Below are positions 9,706-20,423 of a DNA stretch of 64,000 bases, one piece after another. Within the stretch, counting starts at the first letter, position 1. Each line of letters begins with the position of its first letter. The position numbers were made by a program, and so were the translations under genes. Origin of the DNA: Fusarium oxysporum f. sp. lycopersici 4287 (Eukaryota > Ascomycota > Sordariomycetes > Hypocreales > Nectriaceae); contig NC_030988.1 in assembly GCF_000149955.1 (NCBI RefSeq), positions 4,500,642 through 4,564,641 on the forward strand. Reading direction: 5' to 3'. The notes under the pieces were generated by a model that was not told the origin of the DNA, did not search any database, and saw nothing but the letters and a program-made list of their open reading frames with translations.

Positions 9706-12319
9706 TAGGGATGGGCACGTGCATAATACACATGTGTATTAAGCTGCTTTTTATTATAACGAAGCAGCATTTTATTCCTAATAAAAAGCGCGCTTTTTAT
9801 TGCAATATTACGACCCATTTATGAAGCTGCCCATGGGCCATATCATACAAACAACCAAGCAAAATTAGGTCAATTTTTCCCCCGCTCCTTCGCTCTCTGA
9901 CCCATCTTCGACCTCAAGTGTGTCCACCACTGTCTCTTCTCCGTCGGAGGCGGGTTGGTGAGTGAACTCGCCGACAACAGCGTCAACTTCCAGATTTGAT
10001 GCGCAATGAATTTCCATATACGTATCTTCGAGTGTAAGCCAACCGTCTTCTGTCAAATCTTCCCAGCTGACCACCGTAGAATGATCATTGCGATGATCAA
10101 GAGGTTGATTCTGAGACTGCGTTATCCTCTCTAGCACCCGTTCGTTCATGTAGATGAACGCCAACTTGTCAGCGTTGGCTGGTGTGAGTCTGTTGCGTGC
10201 CTTGCTGTGGAGGAAGTTAACTGCCGAGAATGATCTCTCTGAGGGAACTGAATTGGCTATGGTTCCAAAGATCCGGACTGCAAGTGCAGCCAGCTTGCTG
10301 CCTTGGTTATCAAGAAGCATCCAAGCATCTAATGGAGTCCATTCTTTTGAATAGACTAAGCCTCCTGCAGCAAACCGGCCGCCCGATTGTGCTCGGAAGT
10401 GGTTAAATTCTCGAACAATATTGATGTAGTCAGCAGGATTGACTGCTGACTTAAAGAACTGCAGCACTTTCATCATCAGCTGTTCTTCAAGCTTAGTCCC
10501 GACTGTGTCAGGCCGTAATGCAAATCCCGCATAATGAATATCATATGTCTGTTTATCCATACGGTTTAACCATACGGAATACAGCTCGCTGAAATTCACG
10601 TCTTGATGTTGCTGAGACTCGTCAAGTGCTTTCCATTCTGCTTTAATCTCCAGCCAACGAGGAATCACATGGCCGATGTGAGCCCGATCGGCTTCTGAGG
10701 CACGCTGACGACTGTTGACAGGCTTAATTATGGCCAAAACAGTCTCTAGGCGTATCCAGAAGTGAGGGTTATTGACAGACTCCAGCACCTTTGGAAGAAG
10801 CTCGAGAGAGCCGGAGGCTAGCTCTGCCCTTACGTCAGGACGGCGAGCGTATGCTTGGAGAGGCTCTTTACAGCGTAAAACTGACTGTAAAGCATTGAAC
10901 TGACTGCCCCAGCGTGTGATTACACTAAAGCGAGCAGTCAGCTATAGCTAGGAGTCAGAAAAACTGAAAGACGCACGCAGATAAAAACGCCTTATGGTGG
11001 CCCCAAGCTGCCTTTTGTGCTTCTCTCAATCGAGCCAACTGCAGTTTCGACTTCTTGAAGAAGGTGACAATTAATGTAGCGCTTTTGAATGCCTCCTCAA
11101 AGAACGGCTGCTCTAGGATGTCCTTGATGAGTAGCTGTAGCCCATGTGAATCGCAGAGGGAAAAGAAGCAATGTTGGAATTCCTTTCTTGCTGCCAAATG
11201 CACATGAGCTTTCCTCATCACGCTATCCGTATCTGTGCAAAACGAGTTAATTCGCAAGAAGTTGCCCTTGCAAATTATCTCCAGCTCAGGATACAAAAGA
11301 TCGATGTAGTGCTCAGCCGTGTGTTGAATCTGTCCTGTATCAAACGTCTTCCAGTAGAACGCCGTACCATTTGCCACCTGTATCGAGATATTGATAATTC
11401 GATGACTTGTGATGTTGTCTGAGGCGTCAAAGATTACGTTGATATGTTCTGCTTGGTCGAGGATAGCCTGGACTTGATTGTGGTACTGAGAATAAGTCGG
11501 GGCTAGCAGCCGCTGTACTCGGCGACGAGACGGTGGTTGCCAGGCAGTGTTTAGCTTGCTCAACAGAATCCGCATTCGTTTGGACTCAAAGAGGTTAAAT
11601 GGACGGCCATCAGCAAAAATTGCTATAGCAGCAAGCTCATCAAGCATCTGCTTAAAGGTCTTGTCCACTACAGGAAAGTGATGAGTAAGTTGAGGCTGCT
11701 GAGACTGTTGCTGCCTTTTGTAATTGGGACAATGGCGAAGTAAGTGCTTCTTCTGACGAGTAGTGCCCTTGGTTATCTCGTGGCCGCAGTGCTTGCACTT
11801 GACTCTAGAGTTCTTGAAACCCGAACTAGCGTCGGAGGCAAGCGTGATAAATTCTCGGTGGACCTGGTGATCGGCTGGCCTTCCAGGGGTTCTGGGCATT
11901 GTAGAAGACACACGGAGGGTCTGAAGGTAGTGGGGAGTCGAATTGAGAAGTTTCAGGGGGATACATCGACAGACGGTTGAAGGCTGTGGAGAAAAGGAGG
12001 TCGGAAAAGGACTTATATTGTTCCTATGCACTAAACCTATTATAGAAGGCGCTAAGCCTAAGATAGAAGAGGAAATGTCGCAGGGTAGGCATTAGTAATC
12101 TAGCTATATGCTTTAAGTAACTGTGCGGGATGGAATACCCCGCACAAGAGAAAACTTAAGACATCAATCAACACATTTGCTGCTGCTCATCATATTCACT
12201 CTAACCCTTTAAGCACGCTCAGTGCGACAGGAAATAATGCATACAAAGCGCGTCTTGCTTTAAATATTTAATGCAAAAAGCGCATTTTATGTAATGATGC
12301 AGCATTAAATCCATCTCTA
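9706..12319 (-). mobile_element. hAT-superfamily DNA transposon (2614 bp)
   Basis: The left end begins TAGGGATGGGC and the right end, read inwards, begins TAGAGATGGAT: imperfect terminal inverted repeats of hAT type (T/CAGRGATG). Both subterminal regions are A/T-rich and share an AAATGCGCTTTTT-like word. The element is flanked by an exact 8-bp duplication (GTACCCAG) and carries a minus-strand transposase with a BED-type zinc finger and a C-terminal hAT dimerisation domain. The transposase frame is broken, so it is probably non-autonomous now. A stretch of its 5' untranslated region (12092-12187) recurs at 53888-53987. Confidence 0.92.
9865..11899 (-). pseudogene. hAT transposase, broken in the middle
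   Basis: The N-terminal part (ATG 11899 to stop near 10955) starts MPRTPGRPADH and holds a BED-like zinc finger (CKHCGHEITK, then KKHLLRHC) followed by the first part of the catalytic core (VIFDASDNITSHRIINISI, CDSHGLQLLIKDI). The C-terminal part (10788-9865) holds the dimerisation domain with SKLAALAVRIFGTIANSVPS and ERSFSAVNFLHSKARNRLT. Between them, TRWGSQFNAL lies in a second frame at about 10900. A 31-nt GT...AG stretch (CTGAC branch, TATAG end) would restore the frame but is shorter than any usual fungal intron, so a small indel is the likelier reading. The BED finger binds element ends and the RNase H-like core cuts and pastes. Confidence 0.85.
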
Positions 12320-12327
12320 GTACCCAG
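12320..12327. repeat. hAT target-site duplication, right copy
   Basis: GTACCCAG, identical to 9698-9705, lies immediately outside the right terminal inverted repeat. Confidence 0.9.
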
Positions 12328-12966
12328 TCGTTCTTTCGGGGAATGATGATTCTGAGAGGAGGGCGCTTTAGACGCTCCGGAAAGGCTTTTTCGCCACTAA
12401 CGAACGCCGAAAGCGTCCAAAAACCATCGACGATAGCGTTCGATTCGTCTAGCGCCTTTCTGAGGGCGCTTGGGTCACTAACATAACGTTCCAATGGGTC
12501 GAATGCGTTTACGCTCTCGCTCATTTTCGGATAATGCTGAATAGTTTCGTGGGAAATCTTAGGCAAAATTTTATTGTGGTCGATGGTCTCAATGAAAGCT
12601 AGTATTGTGTATGTAATATGTTGGCCTTTATCGGAAGAAGTTTTTTTTTTTTTGCCCCGCTCCATATCTCTCCGATTGGAGCTCGCCCCTCGACTGGGTG
12701 ACCCACCATGAGATTACAGGACGAATCGATTGACGGTCTGATGTGGGGCAGCTGTAGGAGGTCATAATTATGATGAGATGTAATCAACTCCCCTCTCAGG
12801 CCTTTATCAATCTGGATTTACTACCCTCAATGTCTTCCCGTCTTGGGGACGCATCACCATTCTCCGTACCTTTAAAACTTCCGTATGAAAGAGGAGCTCG
12901 TGGCGTTGGAACTCGTACGTACTCAGGAGGCTGCACATCACCGCCTTCATCTCAGCCTCAGATATG

Positions 12967-13704
12967 TTATGTTATGTTATGTATATTTTTCGTCCGGGGG
13001 GCCGTAGGCATCTCAGCCTCAGAGACTTTGCGACTAATAAAGTCTAGGGTAAGGCGCTTCAACCAACAAAGTGCCTCAACGGTTGTGGCGTTGGGTCGAC
13101 CACTTGCGTTCGTTTCCTTCCAACATTCACCCAGACATAATGATATTGTCCAAATTACAGGGACCAAAGTCTTGATGGATTGTACTGAAAAAGCCAAAGC
13201 TAACGCGCTGGAGCTGTAGTCGTGCTGGCTACTTTGATCAAGCAACAAGCCAAGCCGGAGGGTTCTGCCTATCAAGGAGTGCGCCTGTGATGGCTTAGCG
13301 CAGTTTCCGACGTAAGTTTTGGGGCAGTCGAAAGCCATGCGCTGCAACGCGCCCCTTTCGGCAATCGACAATCTCTCCGACCCAAAGGGGAAGAAGTAGC
13401 GAACGACAGGGCCATACTGATGATGCCAGAGTCGTTGTGGAGTCCCGTATTCTTGTGTGATGACGTCGAAAAACTGGCCCCAGAGAGGGAATCCAGGAAC
13501 CGTAGGGATATGGCGAAGCTCTGATACGTAGCGTGGAAAGATCCAGCTCAGCCAGACCACGAGATGCACGAATAATGCAAAGGTCCACGAGGCGATGAGG
13601 ATGGGTAATAATTGGCACTGTAACTGATGGGACGTGAGGAGCGCGTACGCTGTGCTTGAAGCGAGGAAACAAGGCAAAGGCGACTCCAACAACAGTTCGG
13701 TCAT
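12967..13704 (-). pseudogene. Truncated cytochrome P450 (N-terminal half)
   Basis: From the ATG at 13704 the product (245 aa) has two hydrophobic segments (about residues 5-55), the proline-rich hinge with HIPTVPGFPLWGQFFDV, then LWHHQYGPVVRYFFPFGSERL and GLLLDQSSQHDYSSSALALA followed by FSVQSIKTLVPVIW. These are the B- and C-helix landmarks of microsomal P450s. The reading stops after about 240 residues at TLDFISRK. The I-helix, ExxR motif and haem-binding cysteine loop are missing, and no continuation was found in the 300 bp beyond. The usual W/HRxxR C-helix is degenerate (HDYSSS in place of a basic run). I read it as the 5' half of a deleted P450 gene, divergently oriented to the intact P450 at 14491. 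An additional upstream in-frame stretch to 13938 is probably leader. Confidence 0.75.
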
Positions 13705-14490
13705 AGCGGACGGAAACAGATGCGGCTGACCTGAAGCGGTAAGTAGGTGGGTAAGTAGGTATAGGACCAAGAGGATATCAGAGATGGTAACTTGTGCAGT
13801 CGTTAGGTATGGTCCTGCTACCTTCGGGGAGACCTCGTTTTTCGTTGTAGCAGATGATGCAGAGGTGAGGTGAAGTAGATTACTGGAAACTACAAACAAT
13901 ATGCGAGTGATACTGTAATGCGCAGTATAGTGTTCCACAGTGACAGCTAGCTGAATAATCTGATAGCTCGCATAGCCAAGATAGGTGAACTCTGCCTTGC
14001 CAGCCCGTATTGGCCGGTTCTCCCTGTTCAGCCAAGAGTCAGAATACTGGGCAGCGGCAGCAGCACTAGCAGCAACATTATCTATAATGGATTCTGCGAC
14101 ACAGTTGGTAAGCTAGTAAATATCGCTAAGGTGGCCACTAATAACCACTAACACGGCCGTTTTCCCCCAGCTTTCATCTCAAATAGTACTGTCTTGCCCC
14201 TTAGACCTGCTAAATAAGCCTGCGTCACCCAATATTCTATGAGCCCCATGCAGCTTATCCAAACGCGATTGTTCCGAGACAACAGTATAGTAATAGTCCT
14301 CTGAGACACCATATCTGAACACCTGGTACCCACGGACTGTAAAGCGTTCGGTCACAATCCTGCAGTATTCCTCATTGCCCGCCCCCCCCCCCGGGCCTAT
14401 CCAGACGCTGGGACTTCACCTGCCAGGCAGGACTCTGTCAAGTGTCGGCGCGATTGTCCTTAGTGCCGCCACTTCCATTGCAATACGGTT
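13705..14490. promoter_or_regulatory. Divergent intergenic region between two P450 genes
   Basis: About 790 bp separate the divergent start codons of the truncated and intact P450s, so both promoters must lie here. A run of 11 or more C residues sits near 14382-14393. No specific operator or binding site can be named. Confidence 0.35.
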
Positions 14491-16498
14491 ATGGAGAGCT
14501 TCCTTGGTTCGCTGATGAAGCATGTACCTCCTAGCCTAGATCACGCCGTGACCTATATGGCTTTTCTTCTTTTGCCTATTCTCCTCCTTTTACTAGGTAC
14601 AATATACACTCGACTTCAATCCAGACCACATTCTCATAACGATGACTCGACGAAAGCCCCTCCCCAGCCTTCGTGGGGGCTTCAGGGGCTAGGCCATCTA
14701 CTCTCTCTCACTCTGCAGCCAGAGAGTTTCTTGACACGCCTCACGTATGTTGGAGACCCCCTTCTGCAGACTTATTCAACTTCGTATTACTGGATCCACC
14801 GTTGCTTGCCGGCTTTGACGGTCGTTGCATCACCGCATCGCTAACTGAACTGCGCATCAGCCACGAATTGCGGGGAGCTCCAGCTTATATTCCGCTCATC
14901 GGTCGGGAGATATACTTGGCGGTGCCTGGAAAACAGATCGAAGGACTGTTCAGACGGAGTAGTAGTCTGGTGCCGACGCCCAGTTTATTCGATGCTCTGA
15001 CCATTTTCTTCGGCTTATCCGGCCGTGATATCCACATCTTCAACCATGACCGTATTTCCGCCTACGAGGCCAGTGTAGGATTCTACACGGATCATCCAGA
15101 TGTCTCCCGGCGTATCATGGAGCACCAGAGACAAGACTTTGCTCATTATCTTCAAGGGCGAAATCTAGTGTTTGTGATGGAGAGATTCAAGAAGAATTTG
15201 GCGTCAGAGCTATCCGCAGCATCGGAGGTCAGACACGATTGGGGCCGTATTCCTGATCTCTTCAGCTTCCTATCAAATCTCATCCTTAGAGCTAATGTAG
15301 AAGCCTTGTATGGAGAGCATCTCCTCAGAATTTGTCCAACTTTCTGCCAGGACTTTTGGAACTTCTACAAAGCATTTCCGAACATCTCCAAAGGTCTGCC
15401 GCGATGGTTGGTACCGTCAAGCTACCAGGCGCGTGACGAGATGCACAAAAACTTCGATCGTTGGCGCACCTGGTGTAGCGAAAATTACAACTGGGATAAT
15501 GACGGGCTTCGCGATATCGAGTACGAGCCTATTTGGGGGACCCAATACGTCGGCAAGATGATTCAGCGCCACGAGGCTCTCGGGCTCAGCAACAACGGAG
15601 TAGCTGTGGTGATGCTGGGATATTTTTTCGTGTACGTCCATGTTCACTCCCTCTCTCGCTCAACCTTTGCTCTACTCTTCCGCCACGAGGGATGCAGAAG
15701 CGAGAAGCGACCGAGAGATCGCTGCTTACCCAATACAGTGCTATGGCAAACACCGTTCCCGCAGCTTTGTGGATGATCGTGCACATCCTACTTGATGCAA
15801 GTCTGCTCCGTCGGGTTCGCCACCAGATCAGCCCTGCCTTTCAATCCACAGAGGTTGGAGAGCAACCAGATATCAAAGTACTGATGAAGGATCCCCTCCT
15901 CAACTCTATCTACTACGAAACACTCCGGTTGCGTGTTGCAAGTACCGTTGGTCGCACATCCCTCGACGACCAGTTGTGTCTCGCTGGAGGCTGGAAGGTC
16001 AAGGCGGGTGTACCCGTCATGTTCACTGGCTGGCTTGCGGGACTGGATGTGTCATGCTGGAACACGGGCCAGGATCTGTCAAGTGGCAAGCCTCAGCATC
16101 CTCTGGAAGCTTTCTGGGCTGAGAGGTTTCTCGATTGTCCAGGCAGCTCCAGTATCAGCGGCCCGGCGAAAAAGAAGCGCGTTCAACCCGCACGAGAATC
16201 TCCACAAAGGCCAACAACACATATGGGGGCGGAAGATGCGCGCTCCAGAGCCTCCGTTGCTGGCTTGCGGGGACATTTCTTCCCTTTTGGAGGAGGAGCA
16301 TTCCGCTGTCCGGGCGAGACGTTGGCTAAGCAGGTCATCTTCGCCTCGGTCGCCATGGTGTTGCAGAGTTATGACCTGAGGCTTATCGATCCAGAGGAGG
16401 CCAGAAAGATAGAGCGTGGTCACCGGGAACTGCCATTTGGTCTCCATAGTTTTGACAGGCCTGTTCCGGTCGAGATTTGCAAGTTATCTGAGACATAG
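14491..16498 (+). CDS. Cytochrome P450 monooxygenase (607 aa, three exons)
   Basis: Exons 14491-14744, 14861-15629 and 15698-16498 join in frame. Intron 1 (116 nt) has donor CAC|GTATGT, branch CTAAC and acceptor ATCAG; intron 2 (68 nt) has donor GTGTAC and acceptor TGCAG. Residues about 20-42 form a membrane anchor, placing the enzyme on the ER with its catalytic domain in the cytosol. The I-helix region reads ANTVPAALW, the K-helix ExxR is in YYETLRLR, a PERF-like FWAERFL follows, and the haem loop is FFPFGGGAFRCPGE with the thiolate ligand at about Cys545. The ANTVPA I-helix lacks the common A/GGxxT form and resembles CYP7/CYP8-type fungal P450s. The region between FWAERFL and the haem loop is longer than usual. 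The substrate is unknown. Two genes away lies an HMG-CoA reductase-like enzyme, so an isoprenoid or polyketide substrate is possible but unproven. Confidence 0.88.
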
Positions 16499-18747
16499 AA
16501 AACTTTTGCCTATGTATCGCGTGAATCTAAAACTAAACAGCTTGTTAGACGGAGCAAAAGTCAAAGACGGTTGTCTGGGGTCCGAGCCGCCTGCGCGAAA
16601 CTCACGTAGAGATGAGGAAGGTTCACCACGTCGATGTGCTAAGTCAATTTCCTGTCGCCAATTGCTAGAAATTTATTAGTAGTTAGTTCTAATAACAACA
16701 CGATATACTCAAGCAGGATCGATGGCTTGAAACTGTATCATGAGACCCCCATGCATGAATGAATTGTATTGCCATCTCTGAAATCGCCCCTGCGTGCTGT
16801 CAAGCCTAGATTATCTCATTGTTCTTTGCTCTGACCAATTACAGCATTTATTGTATGCAGCTCATCCGCTTCTTACCACTTCGAGCTTAGAGGATGCATG
16901 CTGACCGGACTAAAGCCTCCGGGGAAACCGTCAGAAAACCATCTAACCATGCCAAAACAGGACATTATCCAATCAGACTCTTTCGTACAGGAACCCTACT
17001 CAGCTCTAGGGTAATCAGCTTGCTAATTCTCTCTTTTGCAACTTCGTAGGCTCAAAATATGGTCTAGCAATATAAAAGGCTTGGGAAGATGGGACGTTGA
17101 TTGGTTGGAAAGGGTTAGAAATGATTAACATTGGCCTGTCGCAGCTTTTCACGTTTTACCATCTGTTTCAACAATAGGTGGCCAAGAGCGAGATAATGGA
17201 GTAAGGGGAATAGGTAAAAGTCAGAAACTCAGAAACGATAAAATCTTATGTGTCACGCTGAATCACTCTACCTCTCAATCATGCTACTGTACACACATTC
17301 CAATTTGATATTGCTTAAGGGCACAAACGCGACTTCATGCCACCACCTTGGCTTTAGTCACCTGGCGATTGTTACAATTCACTGCACCCAATCTCCTAGG
17401 ACACATCATATCTCTCAAGGGCAACCTAGGGTAAGCTGGCAGCTAGGGTATAGCGAGACAAGAAGGTGATTCGGCAGGTTATGATTATGCACAAAGACAT
17501 GAAGAAACATCCAAATCGGCTCTGAAACCTCGGATTTGTTGATGACTCAGATACTTCTGGACCTTTCTCGCCACTGTGTCGCGAGACATGCGTATCCATC
17601 TGTCTGACCTATCGCTTCGACCTGGGGATCTCCATCTCCGGGCACCACTAGGCGATGAGGTTCAGTCATAGAATAATCATTCTTTTGTCAGGTCATCCGA
17701 ACCACGGATTCAGCATCAAGTGTATAGCCATATGAATCGTCAGTCGGGGAGAAACTGTGGGCTCCAGAATCGCTACTTGAGAAGATATGCCCGGTGGAGC
17801 TATGCACTAGCCCATCATGGTCCGATAGAGGTGAACGATTAGGACAAAGATTTGAGGATGAGGCGCACTTGCTGCAACGTAGCGACTCGTTGGACCTTCC
17901 AATATGGTTCTCTTCTGATGGCGTTCCATGTTGTATGTTAGAGCCGTGTAGCTTCCATTGTGACCGTGCTAAGATGTCACATTCCAGACAGTACGCAGAC
18001 CAGCGTGGAATGAGGCGTGAATCTGTTCCTACTAAAGACATGAAACTCATATAAGCTTCGTAGTTGAACTATGTACTAATGCTCTAGGGCAGCCATTGGA
18101 CTCTTATAGCATCTCAACTTCAGGCTCGCGATGATAACTGCCGTTACAGTTGGCCTGTCTAGGCCGTCGTCTCGGTTGCTGGGCTTGGGCAGGGTACGAG
18201 CCATCCACAACTTCACAATGCCGATGCAGAAGAAACAAAACCGATAGGTCTACGCTCCTAACTGCAACTCGACTCGAAAACCGACGTACATCCTCGATCT
18301 AGTTTATCATAGACTTAAAAGTCATGAACGGTATTGCGGAGCCTAGGTGTGAATGCTTTGGTGGAGCGCTTGCTGCGCTTTCTCATACAGAATCGCAATG
18401 TATCAGTCCCTAGCGGCCAAATATGCTAAGAAAGCCAGGTGCGGTCTCACGCTTCATGATCGTCTTCCTTATTCAATATAGTTCTTCCTCAATTCATAAC
18501 AGGCTGTATATTACTCTCCTTCAGACAAATCTAGACGATTACGTGATAGAAGGTCTAAAGTTGGCCGATGTAGACGTTAGGCTAGGCATGGTACACAGGC
18601 AAGTGACGGCAATATCAGAGTTCTTTTCTATCGAAAAGAACAGATATACTGTACTTGACTCCCCCTCCTCGATCTGGATAACTCGATATCTCTCCAGGGA
18701 ATATCAATCATCACTTTAAAAGAAGCTTTTGCCTCGAGAACACCGCT
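16499..18747. other. Intergenic; one weak minus-strand ORF
   Basis: No recognisable gene. A minus-strand frame at 18050-17688 (120 aa) has two CxxC pairs, YCLECDIL and LRCSKCAS, that could bind zinc, followed by a Ser-rich tail, but no family is recognised and it overlaps an equally long plus-strand frame. Nothing else is supported here. Confidence 0.3.
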
Positions 18748-19908
18748 ATGGCTCCTGATTCACGCGACAAGGCCCAGGTTTTGCATGATTTAGCGGACAG
18801 GTTCAACCATGCCGCAGACTTGCAATCAGGGAACCTGGAAAACGTGCGTATCGAGAATTGCATAGGGTTCTGCAAAGTTCCGCTTGGCATTGCAGGCCCG
18901 TTACGCTTAGCCGGAACACCGGTGCTCGACGATATCTATGCCCCTTTAGCCACATACGAAGCTACCCTTATCGCCAGCTACTCTAGAGGATGCAAGGCCT
19001 TTAATGCCTCTGGCGGCATACATATTGAAACTCTGAGCAATGGCATGTCTCGCGGTCCTGTCTTCGTTTTCCAAAATCCGAGGCGGGCAGTCATCTTTGC
19101 CCAAGCGCTACCGGGTATGCAGAACGCATTCGCTAGGTGGGCAGAAGCGACTAGCAAGCATCATGTTAGGCTCAAGACTATCGAACCTTCCATCATCGGT
19201 TCGCAGGTTCATCTTTTGTGCACCTATAGCTGTGGGAGCGCGGCGGGACAGAACATGGTCACCAAAGCCACACAGTACGCCTGTGAGATGTTGCGAGAGT
19301 CATTCGCCGATCAATACAACATCTTGGACTTTTTCATTGAAGGTCAGCTAGCTTCCGACAAAAAACCCTCCTGGGGAAACGTGAAGAAGGCTCGTGGTGT
19401 TGAGACTTTAGTCTGGGGAACGATTTCACGGGAAGTCTGTCAGAAGATCCTCGGCTGCACCACCGAGCGCCTCTACATGGCCCAGAAGACTCTCAAAGAA
19501 GGCGGGATCAGGAACGGTCAGTTTGGTTCCAACATAAACACGGTCAATATCATCGCAGCCATGTTCATTGCGACCGGTCAGGACACTGCCAGCACCGCCG
19601 AAGCATCCTGGAGCCATCTGACCTCGGAACTTGACCCTAAGACTGGTGCGCTTTGCATGAGCCTCTATTTCCCGTCCCTGCCTGTAGGCACTGTCGGAGG
19701 CGGTACAGGATACCCGATGCAGAAAGAGGCTCTCAAGATGCTGCGATGTGACGGAGACGGGCCAGACCAGAAGGAACGGCTGGCCGGGCTCATTGCAGCG
19801 TTCAGTCTTGCACTCGACGTCAGCACAAGCTCAGCTGTCGCGAACGACACCTTTACTGCCAGTCATATGAGGCTTGCTCGTGGAGAAACGCCGCAACCGC
19901 ATTTGTGA
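18748..19908 (+). CDS. HMG-CoA reductase-like enzyme, catalytic domain only (386 aa)
   Basis: Class I HMG-CoA reductase landmarks appear in order: ENCIGFCKVPLGIAGPL (residues 36-52, substrate/dimer motif), YEATLIASYSRGCKA (Glu71), SDKKP (Lys205), IATGQD (Asp279), VGTVGGGTGYP (313-323) and ASHM (His373). All four catalytic residues of the family (Glu, Lys, Asp, His) are therefore present. The usual DAMGMNM cofactor motif is altered to SAAGQNM at 164-170, losing the Asp. The N-terminal membrane and sterol-sensing region of standard eukaryotic reductases is absent; the ATG at 18748 lies only 35 residues before the first motif, and no upstream exon is seen. A soluble enzyme is expected. Canonical enzymes reduce HMG-CoA to mevalonate with NADPH. 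This may be a divergent, pathway-specific paralogue, perhaps serving a metabolite cluster with the P450s at 13-16.5 kb. It could instead use another acyl-CoA. Confidence 0.85.
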   Translation: MAPDSRDKAQVLHDLADRFNHAADLQSGNLENVRIENCIGFCKVPLGIAGPLRLAGTPVLDDIYAPLATYEATLIASYSRGCKAFNASGGIHIETLSNGMSRGPVFVFQNPRRAVIFAQALPGMQNAFARWAEATSKHHVRLKTIEPSIIGSQVHLLCTYSCGSAAGQNMVTKATQYACEMLRESFADQYNILDFFIEGQLASDKKPSWGNVKKARGVETLVWGTISREVCQKILGCTTERLYMAQKTLKEGGIRNGQFGSNINTVNIIAAMFIATGQDTASTAEASWSHLTSELDPKTGALCMSLYFPSLPVGTVGGGTGYPMQKEALKMLRCDGDGPDQKERLAGLIAAFSLALDVSTSSAVANDTFTASHMRLARGETPQPHL

Positions 19909-20423
19909 TTGAACATCGCTATTGTCCTATGTATTTTGAGATTAGGACAGCAATATCGCTTGGTCAGTCCAATAATATATATATGTAACTAGAGAAAGTG
20001 AGTTTTTTGCAGCAGATAAATCGGCAGCTGTGACTGGACTTCCCCTTTCTTAGCCGCCTTCTTCTCCTTCTATGTCGAGTAACGAGTGCGTGGTATAAGC
20101 TTTCTTTCATTCTCTATATTTTAGCCTCTTGACCCTTTCATATCTCGCAACCTGAAGCTAGTTCGCGAGCTATAAAGGGGGCTACGCATCGACTCATGTT
20201 GAGGTCGGCTCTCTGCAGTACCTGGACAAGCTTATGGAGACACTAGCAGTAAATGAAAGAAAAGAGAGGTGGATCGTTGCGATAATGATTATTCTGCATC
20301 ACACACTATCATATAAATACATATCGGAAAATACTAGCCCCAGACTGATATAGTAAATAGGCAGAGTATGAGCGACTTGCAGATTGGCTCGCTCGCGCCC
20401 AACCTCTTCAACAGTGAAGAATC

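Larger units (their letters stand above)
9177..12524 (-). pseudogene. Gene interrupted by the hAT element
   Basis: Coding sequence reads on the minus strand from an ATG at 12524 to 12320 and resumes at 9697 to a stop at 9177. If the hAT element and one 8-bp duplication are left out, the two parts are in the same frame, with the junction codons around KNDWV and PISTV, giving an ancestral product of about 241 aa. The N-terminal part has NAIVDGFWTLSAFV and LRIIIPRKNDW. This recalls, at a distance, a fungal family with an SGS--L-FF motif and a D-DIYV-type strand (nucleotidyltransferase-like fold); that assignment is a guess. Outside the insertion the frame is intact with no stops, so the insertion seems to be the inactivating event and may be fairly recent. 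Confidence 0.75.

Noticed and set aside
14382..14393. Poly-C run as a functional element between the two P450 genes
   Set aside because: Simple homopolymer without supporting context.
14592..14844. Continuous frame downstream of exon 1 of the intact P450 (to 14844)
   Set aside because: Residues after position 84 have no P450 character, whereas the GTATGT donor at 14745 joins in phase to the family-like sequence beginning HELRGAPAYIPLIG.
18423..18719. Plus-strand frame just before the HMG-CoA reductase-like gene, considered as an N-terminal membrane exon
   Set aside because: It lacks sterol-sensing or multi-helix character, and no intron joins it in frame.
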